Below are positions 12,701 to 24,600 of a stretch of 64,000 nucleotides of DNA, piece after piece (the first letter of the stretch is position 1; every line of letters begins with the position of its first letter). The stretch is from Rhynchonema sp. JSB1_4 (Eukaryota; Nematoda; Chromadorea; Monhysterida; Xyalidae), in the NCBI GenBank assembly GCA_030248065.1, contig JASAMV010005830.1, positions 1 to 64,000 on the forward strand, in the 5' to 3' direction. The notes under the pieces were generated by a model that saw only the letters and a program-made list of their open reading frames with translations, did no database searches and was not told the origin of the DNA. Position numbers and translations under genes: made by a program.

Positions 12701-14375
12701 ACGTAAAAACGCGACAAATATTCAGGGTCGACAGCACGCACGTCAATACAAGATGGACCTAATCGCCGATGTGCTGCAATTGCCAAAACGACGTACCCCG
12801 CCCAACAGTCGGTCGAGTAACACTAGTTCACCGGTGGCGTTCGGTGAGTGGCAATAATAATGGGCGTTGTTTTTGTTTTGTTCATTTACATAAACATAAC
12901 TTGTTATCATTGTCAGACTCGCTAAAATCGCATCGCGGCAAACTGCCCGGCTATGCGTACGCGTCAAGGGACCATCGAAGGGTAAGTGGTGGTGTTGGCG
13001 ATCGGATTCAGCAATTTGCATTCATGATGTGCAACAATTTAGTTCTGTTTTGACGATATGACAACACGTCACAAACGTAATGTTTCACTTTCTTTCAGCA
13101 CAAACCGGGTTGTCCTCGCGGTCAGCATCAGCACAAACATCAACAACACACGGTCCATGCATCGAGATCATCGGTCAGTCCCGAACCGATTGAATTGAGT
13201 GAAGAGGCAGCGGCGAGGGCGATGAGCTACAAACCACCGGTCAATGGTGGGGTCGACACTGCTGGTTGGTTGAATGAATGAATGGCTGGACTTTGCATTC
13301 TGGTTGATGCAAGTTGCAATGCATTTTCACTGATGTGCCACACTGGGCTACAAGGGAACGCAGGTGGAATAATACACATGTACCGGTCTGTGCGAGACTA
13401 CTTCCATCAGCTACTTTACCTTTAGCCTGATAATGGTAGACACCGTACCCTTGCAAGCAAATTTTCAACTTGAACCGGTCAACTCCGTGCGTCGCAAGTA
13501 GATTAGTTTGTAATTTTTGGACCTGTAGTAATTAGTGCAGCAAAAAACTGGACACAGCCGATCACCAGATTTTCCGTTTTTGGAATGACCTGTTGTGATG
13601 TTAGTGTTGACGACGAGGCCTGGCACCTCGCCCGTCTGTGAAAACAGGCAGAAACGGGCAAAACCCACTGCTGTTATATTAATGTCGATGTAGGTGCGAC
13701 CGCTGGTCCCAGTTCGCCATCTGACAGCCGACTCGAAAGTCCTCCGCCGATACAGTTGACCGAGATCACCACCCAAAATCGCGGTTCGTTCAGTTCGGGC
13801 AGTATTGGCGGTGAAGAGGATGCTGCTGGCGGTTGGAACATTTCTATTTTGTTGTTCTCGTAACAATGTCAGTGTGGAAGGTTAGAATGTGTGCTCTGTG
13901 TGGATTGTGGCACACACACACCTCGTGTGCTGCGCTGCAGCAATCGCTCTCTCATGTGCATAAGTCGCGGGTCCTTTGATGATACGTAAGTCGAGTGTAT
14001 AAATCCATGCGCTTTGCTCATATGCGCAGGAACATTGCCTTTTACTGAGTGGTGTAAAAGTAGCCTTTTTTGGTTACGACGTTTATTTCCCGCAAGCATC
14101 GGTTAGGTTACAGCTCAGTTATGTTTACAACAACGGCCTTACTGTCAATTTTGTGTGAAACATTTCCCCACTAACTAGTGTTAGTGGATTATTGACCGCG
14201 TGCGCTTTACTGGTGCTATATGAGAAGTTAATTACTTTCATACGACCCTGTACTTCCAAATATGTATTTCCTGTTTTCACATTTCACAGGCGACAATGAG
14301 CAACAACCAGACCAGCCATCCAATTGTTTTGTGCCGGCGCTTGGTGTTGGCAAAGCTCGAATCCACGACCTGTGA
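6784..14375 (+). CDS. CLEC16A: CLEC16A / gop-1 orthologue
   Basis: CLEC16A proteins act on endosomes and in autophagy/mitophagy. The N-terminus reads [10 protein letters not shown], then [35 protein letters not shown] and AEHLDH, the conserved N-terminal domain. The C-terminal half keeps [25 protein letters not shown] and [13 protein letters not shown]. Frame-consistent exons: 6784-6857, 6976-7104, 7201-7334, 7402-7469, 7555-7635, 7709-7814, 7892-8015, 8086-8191, 8271-8342, 8412-8462, 8545-8658, 8785-8869, 8969-9068, 9430-9477, 9561-9661, 10084-10251, 10411-10617, 10945-11141, 11476-11604, 11667-11787, 11899-11938, 12031-12139, 12208-12369, 12726-12843, 12917-12981, 13099-13264, 13694-13831, 14290-14375. 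They total 1032 aa (human about 1053). The least certain joins are 9068 to 9430 and the C-terminus, which could instead stop at 13863. Confidence 0.93.
12673..12711. repeat. Perfect 18-bp palindrome, 3-nt loop
   Basis: CGTTTTTACGTACAAACG is followed by ACT and then its exact reverse complement. It lies in an intron of the CLEC16A gene (12370-12725), 14 bp before the next exon. It could form a strong hairpin in the pre-mRNA near the acceptor site or a cruciform in DNA. Confidence 0.85.
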
Positions 14376-15033
14376 CCGACCCGATTGCACTTGCGTGTGG
14401 TCACTTATGTATGCGTGTAGGTAATCTTCCCCATTCGCAATCAGGGTCCCATGTTTGGTGTCGGGACTGAGACCGTGATATTTTTTATTTGAATGTCGGT
14501 AAGCTCAAAATTGTGATACTAGTTGACTAGATTCTTCGGTCGGTCTTTATGGTACGATTTTTAGTTTAATTTCGCACTGTCATCCACTCACTAACCTTTC
14601 ACACACCTGGACGTTTCAGACTTATATGGTGTGCGGCTCTGCCCTGAAGTGACGCTTTTCTTCCTAATAATTATTTATGAAATAAGCTTGCACACTGCTC
14701 TGTATTATCGACGTTTTGATGTGCCATCATGCAAATGTATGTGTGTCTGTGTAGAAATGCAAGTTTTAGCTCATCATTATTGCATAAATAAGAGAGAGAA
14801 ACGATATTATTATTATTTCATACAAACGTGAGCTTGAAAATAAAGATTTACGCTCAAGCTTTGATGCGTGTGTCATTGGTAATCGGTTCTTCCACACCAA
14901 ATTTGGTGAAAGAATTATCTGTGTTCGCATTTTTGCAGAAGCAGGTTTTTTGTTGACAGTCTATGTTGTATGTGCCTGACTGCTGTCTGGTCCCAATGTT
15001 TTTAGAAAGCCGTCACTTTGAAACACCACAAAT
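14376..15033 (+). other. Intergenic, CLEC16A 3' and GPN1 5' flank
   Basis: No gene is recognised. The sequence is AT-rich with GT/CA-rich stretches. It should hold the CLEC16A 3'UTR, since a polyadenylation signal is present, and the GPN1 promoter. A TTTTTAG acceptor-like site at about 14999-15005 precedes the GPN1 start codon and could mark a 5'UTR or spliced-leader acceptor. Confidence 0.5.
14839..14844 (+). terminator. AATAAA polyadenylation signal
   Basis: Canonical AATAAA about 465 bp after the CLEC16A stop codon. It is the best candidate for the end of that transcript. Confidence 0.45.
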
Positions 15034-17918
15034 ATGGCCGGATCGTCCACCGCCTCGTGTTCAAATGCTGGCGGTGGTGATGATGGCTCGTTGCCAACAT
15101 GTGTGATTGTGTTGGGCATGGCTGGCTCGGGCAAGACAACGTTTGTTCAGGTTTGGAATGGAAGTCATGCATTTCAGTATCTTTTGATCACATAAACAGC
15201 TACTTCACTCATTTCTGCTTCTTGTCAATTGCAGCGTATCGCATCACATCTGTTCTCCACCAGCAACAAGCCGTATCTGGTCAATCTGGATCCTGCCGTC
15301 CATGAAGTGCCCTATCCAGCCAACATCGGTCAGTGTTGCGTCTGTGATGTTTCATGATAGGTGCTTGTCGCTTAGTCACTTGGCATGCAGAACATAACCT
15401 TATTCATTTGTAAATGTAGATGAAAACGAGGGAGGTGTGTCTGTTATTCTTGGCCAAATCCCTTGCCGCAGATATTTGCGACACGGTGAAGTACAAGGAA
15501 GTGATGAAACAACACAATCTCGGCCCGAACGGTGCGATCATGACGTCGTTGAATCTGTTCGCCACACGCTTCGATCAAGTCATGCAGTTGCTGGACAAGC
15601 GAAAGGCCGATTGCAAGTATGTTTCAGTTTGTATTTTTGATTGCTCTGCATCTTAATTATCTCTTCACAAACCCACAACAGGTTGAGCTTTTTCACACAT
15701 GCGTCCTGTTCTCCGACTGTGTCAAACAGCTGTCAAGACAATACACACACGTACATATGTACAGCATGGTGCAAGAATAGCTGCTATTTCTGATTTTGTT
15801 TGGCCACACGTCTTCGTTTGGTGGGAAGTCGTACTACCATTAGTTGTTCATTCCTTCTGCTGCCATTATGCTGAACGTGATCAAAACGCTATCAACTGAG
15901 CACTCAGACAGCCAGTGCCAGTGATGTCGTTCGGGGGATGGGGGTTACCCCGCCTAGTATTCGTTTTTTAATTTTTTCACCCGGAGGTATCCGGTGTCCT
16001 GACACCAAAGCTTTCCCGAAAACAGCAAAAATCCTTTATTTTTACTTCCAAAATGCTAAAAAAAAGCATACAACCCCCAAAATGACCGATTTTTACCCTG
16101 CAAGTTTTAACTGCGATTCTGCTCAAATTTCCTCTAGAAAATACATATTTTTTCTGGACAACCTCCCTGGGTATCCGAGATTTTTCATTTTGGGTTATCC
16201 GAAAATTTTGCAATTTGAGTTTTGTGACTGCAGGTACACCGTAATCGACACGCCAGGCCAGATCGAGGTGTTCACGTGGTCGGCGTCAGGCACGATCATC
16301 ACTGAAACATTGGTGCGAACATTTTGTTGTTGTTGCTTGATTGTCTGTAATTGAAAATTGTGAATGTCAACCGCGTTCACGCCGCTGGCCCAATTGGTCC
16401 AATTGCGTGCTGCACTTGTCGATATCAAACCTGGTGAGCAGTCCTTTTGGTCTGAGCAAGCTAGATTATGCAGAACCCATCACCAAGTTTGACACGGGCC
16501 AATGACTTGTTTGGCGGCGGCACGAATTTTCCGAATCCCCCCAGGCGTCTACTTATCCCACAGTCGTTGTTTACGTGATGGACAGTGCGCGATGTCAGAG
16601 TCCGGTCACATTCATGTCCAATATGGTCTACGCGTGCAGCATTCTTTATCGCACGAAACTGCCGTTTGTAGTTGTGATGAACAAGGTTGGTTTGACAAAG
16701 TTGGTGGTGAATGAAAAACATGAACACAACTGGTTCTCATTGCGAACAGAAATCTTGAAAGATCTTATTTTCCTCCATATGACGAACAACGTTTACGTTG
16801 GTCAAAGTTAGTGTTGCAGCTCGTATCTGAAAGTATTTCTGAGGTAGAAATTGTCTTTGTCTCGCTGCGATCCAGCCGTTGTCCTGGAGCTTGCCTTCGA
16901 AGTTGATGCGGCCCCAAATCCACGTCTGTATAACATTGCTACTCCAATCAATGTAATGTTTCAGTGCGACATCGTCCGTTCGACTAACCTAATTGACTGG
17001 GTGCAGAATTTCGATCATTTCCAAGAGGCCTTGCAAGATGAGAGCACCTATGTGAGTGACCTAACTCGGTCGCTTAGTCTGGTGCTGGAGGAGTTCTATA
17101 GTGGACTGCAGGTAAGGGTCGATGTGATTGGATTGGGTGATGTTTCATCGACTTGTCGTCTTTCCAGTGCGTCGAGTTCTCGGCGCTCACTGGTTTCGGA
17201 TGTGACGCGTTTGTGGCTGCAATTGGCAAGGCCAGGCAACAGTATTACAAGTTCGTTTGTGCATGTGCGAAATTGGTGGGATCGCAAAAGTTTATTTGTC
17301 TTGCGTTTTCAGGGACTACAAACCCGAATATGACCGGCTGAGGCTCGCTAAGGTCAGTCAAATTTCGTCTCCAATTATTTTGAGTCCGTTTCCTCCATTT
17401 TCGAGTCGGCAAGCACAAAAACTCGACAGGATGACGCAGTTTTGGCTGAACAGCGAAAACAGTTGGAGCAATTCACCATTGATCGAAAGTCAGATGGTGC
17501 TGGTGCTATGGCCGGTTGGTGTTACGAATTTGAACTACATTTACATGTCGTGCGCAACCATATTTCGATGACCCCTACCCTGATTTTTCAGCCATGCACA
17601 CCGGCACAGAACTGCTGACGGGCACCAGAATCCATTTGGGTAATCTCGATGAACAGGGCCGGATTGAGGAAACATCTGGACAAGCGGATGAGAGATTGGA
17701 TTCGGATGACGGTACCTTTTATCAATTACATATAGTAAAAGTGCCGCGCGTGATGTGTTACTGCCTATGTTTTTGGTATTTTTAATGTGTGATCTGAAAT
17801 TTTGCGTTGTTGGATTTGTATCCGATCACGAATTTATGTCACGTTTCCAGACCCTGAAGAAGACAAGGAGGAGTTTCGTAAATTTCTCGAAAGCGTTCGA
17901 AATCCAAAGGCAAAATGA
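15034..17918 (+). CDS. GPN1: GPN-loop GTPase 1
   Basis: GPN1 (XAB1) is a GTPase that assembles and imports RNA polymerase II. Visible motifs are the P-loop GMAGSGKTT, the family-defining GPN loop in [20 protein letters not shown], the G3 motif [15 protein letters not shown], and G4 NKCD formed across a splice. The C-terminal tail is acidic. Exons: 15034-15150, 15235-15328, 15472-15616, 16234-16312, 16545-16685, 16965-17111, 17168-17250, 17313-17352, 17430-17514, 17592-17711, 17851-17918. They sum to 372 aa, against about 374 in human, with all phases consistent. The start is the first ATG upstream of the P-loop in frame. The 617-bp intron 15617-16233 contains a C/G-rich possible repeat. It lies head-to-tail 658 bp after CLEC16A. 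Confidence 0.95.
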
Positions 17919-18131
17919 GTGGTGGACGAAGATCGACATTCATGTTCAATGTCGTAAACCCGCGAGCGTTAATTTGGCCAACTTGTGTAAAATACATAGT
18001 CATGTTTTCGTCTCTCGGTGGGGTGACCTGTTTATTTTCATGTCAAACGTTGTTGGAACCGTTACATTGGTTAATGTTGCAAGATATACTGTACAAGTGA
18101 ATGTTCGCATTATATTCTGATAAAGAGCAAG

Positions 18132-18470
18132 ATGTATCATGTTTCACCTCAAGATACTCTGGTCCCATTCCTTGTGCGTCGTGTTTGCGCAGTCCTGCCT
18201 GACCCAAGCAGCTTATTTGAAAATGTGTCTTCATTTCCGAACACGTTGGTGTACGTTTTTTCGTTCATTTCATGTTTTCACCAACACGTTTGTTTGTCTC
18301 CTCCCCCGCCCACGCGTTTTCAACATCAGGTGGTGCGCATTGCCAGGGCGTGGAGCGTCATTGGCGAGCTGAGTGATAAAATTCATATTGCAGCCGGGTA
18401 TCTCACTACCCAATTGACAAACCAAACGTTTCGTGCCGCCAATCTGGCGTCCGAAGTCGTGCGAAGTTAA
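18132..18470 (+). CDS. Small unrecognised ORF (85 or 112 aa)
   Basis: An open frame runs from ATG 18132 to TAA 18468-18470. It may contain an 81-bp intron (18249-18329) with a good donor and CATCAG acceptor. Because 81 is divisible by three, the frame is open with or without splicing. The spliced form is 85 aa and contains a helix-like segment, RAWSVIGELSDKIHIAAGYL, followed by LTTQLTNQTFRAAN. I do not recognise the family. It begins about 210 bp after the GPN1 stop codon on the same strand. It could instead be 3'UTR of GPN1 or 5' exonic sequence of the next gene. Confidence 0.4.
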   Translation: MYHVSPQDTLVPFLVRRVCAVLPDPSSLFENVSSFPNTLVYVFSFISCFHQHVCLSPPPPTRFQHQVVRIARAWSVIGELSDKIHIAAGYLTTQLTNQTFRAANLASEVVRS

Positions 18471-18695
18471 CGGGCAAAAACAGAAACCTCAACAATACCA
18501 TTTTATTTTCTCTTTTCGTTTACATTTTCATTTGTTGAGTTCTTTTTTTAGCACTCGCTGGTATTGCTTGTGTGCTTTCTATCATGTGGATGGAATTCTT
18601 TGATTGACTCTGGTTTGGGTCAAACCCGATTTGATTCCAATACCTAATATATGCTAATTTTTCAGATTCATTCTTTGTTGGTTGTCGGTCTGATT

Positions 18696-21600
18696 ATGAT
18701 TTCTGACAGCGGCCCACTGCTCGCCGACCAACTCAACAACAACAACACCAATTCACCCAACCACAACATGGTGCAGTACGATGTCTCAGCCAATCATTTG
18801 ATCGCGGCAGCAGCACAATCCAATGACAGCACTCTCGTGCCGCCGACTGAACCACGCGGCATTTGGCCGTCGTTGCAGAAATGGAAGGTTGGTGGAAACG
18901 GGGTGAGACGCCCTTTGATGGGTCGCCCGCCACGCGTCTGACACACACCGTCCACTGCATTCGCATTGACCTAACCATAGTTTTGTGTTGAGTGGACTTC
19001 AAGGGATCAGCCTTTTCTGCTGTGCCCCCACCGTCTGTTCATTTGAAGACGTTCATTTTCTGAGGACATTAAACGCTTTTTACCAAAAGGTTTTTCTGTG
19101 CTCTAAGCTGGTCAAAAAATTGAAGAGAGCATGCGTTCTGCATGTTTTATAAAAAACGTAGAGCATTTTTGGGCAAAAATTATTCATCGCTGGGCATATC
19201 TTAAGCCAGCCGGTATCTTGTCAATTTGCTGCACCCTATAATTTGTCAAGTTACACGCAAAATCGAGACATCAACGAGAAGTCAAATGAAGTCGTGCAAA
19301 TTGCAACTGTTGAATGCCAGATGCCGCTTCAATGTTTAATTTTCTGTAGGCCAAGCACAAAGAGCGGAAACGTGAATTTGACGCCAAGGCTACTGCGCCA
19401 CCCGACCCAAAACGAAAGGAAGAATTCCAGAGTTTGCACCGGCGATTCTGGGAGGACAAAGTCAAGAAACAGCAGGTATTGAACAATCAATTCGTGACGT
19501 GAAAATCTTTATCCTGGGCGCTATGCACTTTGCTGGCATCCAGGTCGGGTTTGACTTCGACTTGGCATGAAAATCTTCCCATCCGTGAAACCTCCGCCTC
19601 TATAGGCTGCGTCTCTATGCATAATACGCGCGTGTGCTATAAAGTGCATACCGACCTGTGTGTTGGTGAATTACAAATTTAAAGGCAAACTACGCCAACA
19701 CGAGCCCGATTTCGAAGGTGGTGTGTGTTCAAAACGAATAGAAAGAGAAAATCATCATGCTCCACCTTGTATTCTTCAACGTGTAACATTTCCCAAATCA
19801 GCAGCCACGTATGAATGTTTCACCAATCTGCCAGCTGCGAAATCGGGCTCGTGTTCGCGTAGTTTGCCTTTACCTACTTATCCAACTGAGCACATCACTG
19901 GTTGTTGTTGTCTCCGTTTTGCCATTTTTCTTTATACTTTCACGTCCGTCACGTTGCAGGCTGCTGCCGAACAACAAATCAAAAGCGAGAACGCACAGAA
20001 AGTGCAACACAGCATGGCAATGTACAGCCACGCAACGGGTTCGACCAGACGTTCAAATGATTCCGTTAGTTGCACATTGATGATAGATACTTGTCTTGCC
20101 CGGTTTGGGTTAGCAGAATGTTCGTGTCATTCACGATCCAGGTGAACCGGACCCGAACTTTCGTCCACCAAATGGAACAGTCACTACAGAGAATAATGGT
20201 TTGTAATTACTAATTGGGAGGTTAACAGCAGATTGGGCACCAAACCGTCGTTCAGTTGTGGAGGTTCGCCAAGAGGCTTGACTACAGGTAGCATTGACGT
20301 CTGGACGCGTCGACGGAGCACATTTTGAGGGCGGGCAAGAACTCGCCACAACTGTGTGCTTGTGCAATGTTTTGGACTTTGTGTTTTTTTGTCAAATTGA
20401 AGTTATGGTGGAACTGAATCAACGTCTTGTGTGTGGATGCGTGCTGCTGTTTCACCGTTTTCATGATCAAGCCAACGTGCACACCGCATGGTGTTGATCA
20501 GTCCAATTGCAAGCGCCAAATGCGATCATTTATTGGTGCTGCATGGACAAGCGTGTCACCATGGATATAGTACAAACGAATAACAGCTACTCGTGCACCA
20601 TTCCTGGCGCGCTGTATTTAGCGAGCCACTGAATAATATGTGTTACATGTAATTGGTTGTGAGACATCGTCGCTCTTTGTCACATGGTCCCGCGTTATAT
20701 AAATTGCAACGTATCCGGCTGTTAGAAAAAGCTGGAAGCCTAAGCCTAAGCCGAAGCGTAGGCCTAAGCCTAAGCCCAATCATAGGCCTAAGCCTAAGCC
20801 TTAGCCTAAACCCAAGCTAGTTGAAAATACGCGCGACCAACTCAAAACACGCGACGATGTCCCCGGACCATGTAATTCTGGGACATGCCAGCACCACACA
20901 CATCAATGGTGGGAGGGTCACTATGACCACATGTTGTCGTTTTTTTGCTGGCGCGTGTGTGTACCTTCAAGTGGACACGCGCACTTGTTGTGGTAGTGGC
21001 TTGTGTTTTTTGGTTGGTTGAATGAGATATAAATGGGCGGTTGGTTGTTTGCTCACTGCTCAGTGAGGGAGAAACAACCGGGAGACATACAGTCAGTCAG
21101 TGCGAGGAAAACGGGGGATTTTTGGGAAGTCTGTTATTTGGTTTCAGTTGATGTGCTCGGATTGGATTTGTGCGTCACGGATGGATGCCGATGTGTAGTG
21201 CATTCATGGTTCGTTATATATGTCCCTCACATGCAATACATAGGTTACCCATGCACTGAATCAGGTCCTCCTGCCTTGCAAAAACTGTGATGAAATTTTG
21301 CCAGAGTTGAGCTTAACAACTGATGCTGATGACTTTTCGCACCACTAAGAATATTTTATGTTTCCAGAACCATTTTGCATGAAGGGTGACTCAATGCAGT
21401 ACTGATATTACCTACATTACGCTCCCTTTCCAACGTGTTTACCTTTTTGCTGAGGCTTGGAGGTGACTGTGGCATTGCGGTTAAATAGGCGGAGGGTTGA
21501 TGCGTGTGCGCAATGATGTCCCGCGTTAATGGAATTATGTTGTCATGAAAAAATTGTTCTTGTCCACTGGTAGTGAGTGAGCTCTGCACAATGAAGACCT

Positions 21601-24600
21601 GTTTATGTATGTGGAGGCGTGGGAACTGAATCCAACCGATAATATACCGACGTACTTGTACCATATTCCATCCAGCCAGCTACCGCTTTGAACATACACC
21701 TACCTATAGCATGGCAAGATGTCTATCTGCTGAAATACATATCTCCAATCTGCTTTTTTCACTATCGGGGTGCTCGGCTTGGTGATTTTTTGGTTATTTT
21801 ATATTTTGACTGTTTGTTGGCTGCTTTATGGCCAAGCAAGAGGGGGCGAACGACCACGCTGTTTGTGTTGTTGGGGGTGGTTCGAGGCCATTTGGCGCTA
21901 CTGAACGCACATAAATGCCCAGAAATTATGGGTACAGTTGGTATTTTATCACATATGCAGCAACGCGGTGGTATCCAAGGTGGTTTGAAATGGATAGGTG
22001 TATATCGGACAAACGTGTGCGATGTAATGATATGTGGTCTGTTTGCCCGCGTTCGTTAGTTGTTCGCGTTGAAATAAATGTTCGCTCTCCGCGTGCGGTG
22101 AAAAATCAAAGAATACGCGTTTTCGCTCGTAAATTTTTGGACACGTCTGGTTAGCTAGTCAGTTCAGGGGCGATGAAAATCTCGCATTTGACATGACACG
22201 TTGTTGTACACTCTGTTGTTGTACCAAACGTAATAAGCGAGTTGGTGCCTCGTAGTTATACTGTACTGCGTGCGCGTGCGTCATCCTGAGTTTAGTTTGC
22301 ATAAAGGGTATCAAACTGTTCACTTCACTGCGTTACTGTTGTGAATCAAATTGTGTTTTTGAATCAAGGTTTGTGTTGACTGAACAAGCGAAAATCAGCG
22401 GTTTCTTGGGTGCTGTGCTGGCACGGAGCTGTGTGATTCAACTAATACCGCATGGGTGGGGGTTCGAATATGAAGATTGTGGATTTGCTAGGTTCTCAGA
22501 TCGTTGGTCAATCGGTCTTGTTGCATGCGTCAACCACATCTACAAATCAATCATTGAGAACATGGGCTCAAACCCCACTACCCGATCTATCTGTTATGTA
22601 GTTGTTTATGATTACACAATATGATGTTTCATTCAGGATTCATCTATCGATCGGCCGGCAGCCCCGAAACGCAAATTGACCACGAATTCAACTGTTGTGC
22701 GACAACAACGCGGTCGAGTTGACAACAACGATGTGAAACATTGGTCTGCGCCACCACCAAATGCGTATCCGTTGCAAACTGGTAAGATGCACTCACGTAC
22801 ATTGATAATTGGTATGAAACTTGGTGATTGATCGGTTCATTACAGTCTTGCCTTCATTTCACCACAGTTTACAGATCAAGGGGTATAAAATTTGAGGTTT
22901 CCTGATTACCTGATTCCACGCGTTTCCAGCTGCGGTAGTTGTTTGGGAACACCTTGTCCACTGCTAACGTCTAATCATCAATTGAACACCTCAACACCAC
23001 ATAATTTTTTGACTGGCAACACCGTTTTGCTGACAGGCTACCAACCGAGTGCTATGCAGTACGGCGCAATGCCTCATCCGCAGGCAGCCGTGCCTTATCC
23101 ACACGCCGCCTATTACCACCCACAACAGCAACAGCAATTACGCGGTCGGTCAGCTGCATTTTGGTTTTTTTATTCTACGTTGAGGATCTGTCAGAAAACA
23201 GTTTTATTTGTTTCGTTTTATTTGAGACATGGTAATAAAGTACGAATTTGAAAAAACATTGACTGAAGTGTATTTGGTATTTCAGCTCAACAACTGTACG
23301 CTCAGCAGCAACAACAGCAGCAGTTGAGTTTGACACGGGCGCGACTCACTGCCGCTGATACACAACAACGACCCCAACAGGTGGGAATTATTTTGTTCTT
23401 TGTGTTATACCAATACAGTTTTGCAGTACCAGACACACATTTTTGGTGGCACTATCGCCGACGATGAGTATAGTAACACTATTCCAACACGAGCCCGATT
23501 TCGGAGGTGGCAATATGATGAAAGTCACACGTGGCTGCTGATTTGGGAAATGTTACACATAGACACAAAACGGTGCATGAGGATTTTCTCTTTAGTCGAG
23601 CTCTTGTTGGCGTAGTTTGCCTTCACATAAATTACCAGTTTTTAATAGTACTTTGCAGCAATTACGTCCCTCCCTGCCGTATCCCAGCCAACTGTCGTGT
23701 CCCCCAACCACAAGCAGTGGATCGCTCGAAGATCTGCAGAAAATCGACACCTCACAATTTCTGGACGCGTCGACCTTGTCTGAGTACCTGCGGACATGCG
23801 ACACCACAAACTTGCATCAACAGCAACAGCAGCATCGAGCTGACAATGCGCAAACGGCTGGTAAGTATTATGCAGTGGTCATTTACACTGGTCAAGCACG
23901 GGCACGACTCTATGTTTTTCATTCGGATGGTTGCTGGATCTACTGGGCTGTGCTTGTTTTTGCCGTTCGATCTCAGCTATCGCAGTGTCTTTTCCTCTAT
24001 CACCACCTACTCACGACTGCTGTACGTGTATGAGTTGCAACTTATCATCACTGTGCTTGCACTAACTGTACGGCCTCACCTTCTTCAATTCCAACTTTGC
24101 TCGTTCCAACTGCTGTCTGTAGTATTACATCCGCCCCTGATTCCCTCTTGCTACACATCCCCTTTCAGCATCTACCAGTGTCCCTGCAACAACAGTACCG
24201 CTCACGATCAGCACCAATAACAATTTGCGTCCGAGTGTCACGTCACCATTTGTGTACACACCAAATGGCCAGTCGATACTTCTCATCGCTACTACTAATG
24301 CCAATAATGCTGCTGGTCGGTCAATGGGTGAAATTGCCGAAACGGTGTAAACAAAAGTTGAGTGTAAAGGTCGATGTGAAAGACCTCAGTGTAAACTTGA
24401 AACATTCCACGTTAACAGCAGGCAATGTTTCACGTCTACACCGGAGTTACGCTGACCGACCTTTAGGGCGCCCTTAGTCATAGGGGAAAAAGGAAAAGGA
24501 AATGCAAAAAAAAATCTATGCCCAATTTCCCCCCCCCCTTTCCCCAATAATACAAAGCATATTGGAAAATGGAAATGAAACTGCAGCAGTCATGTTTTGA

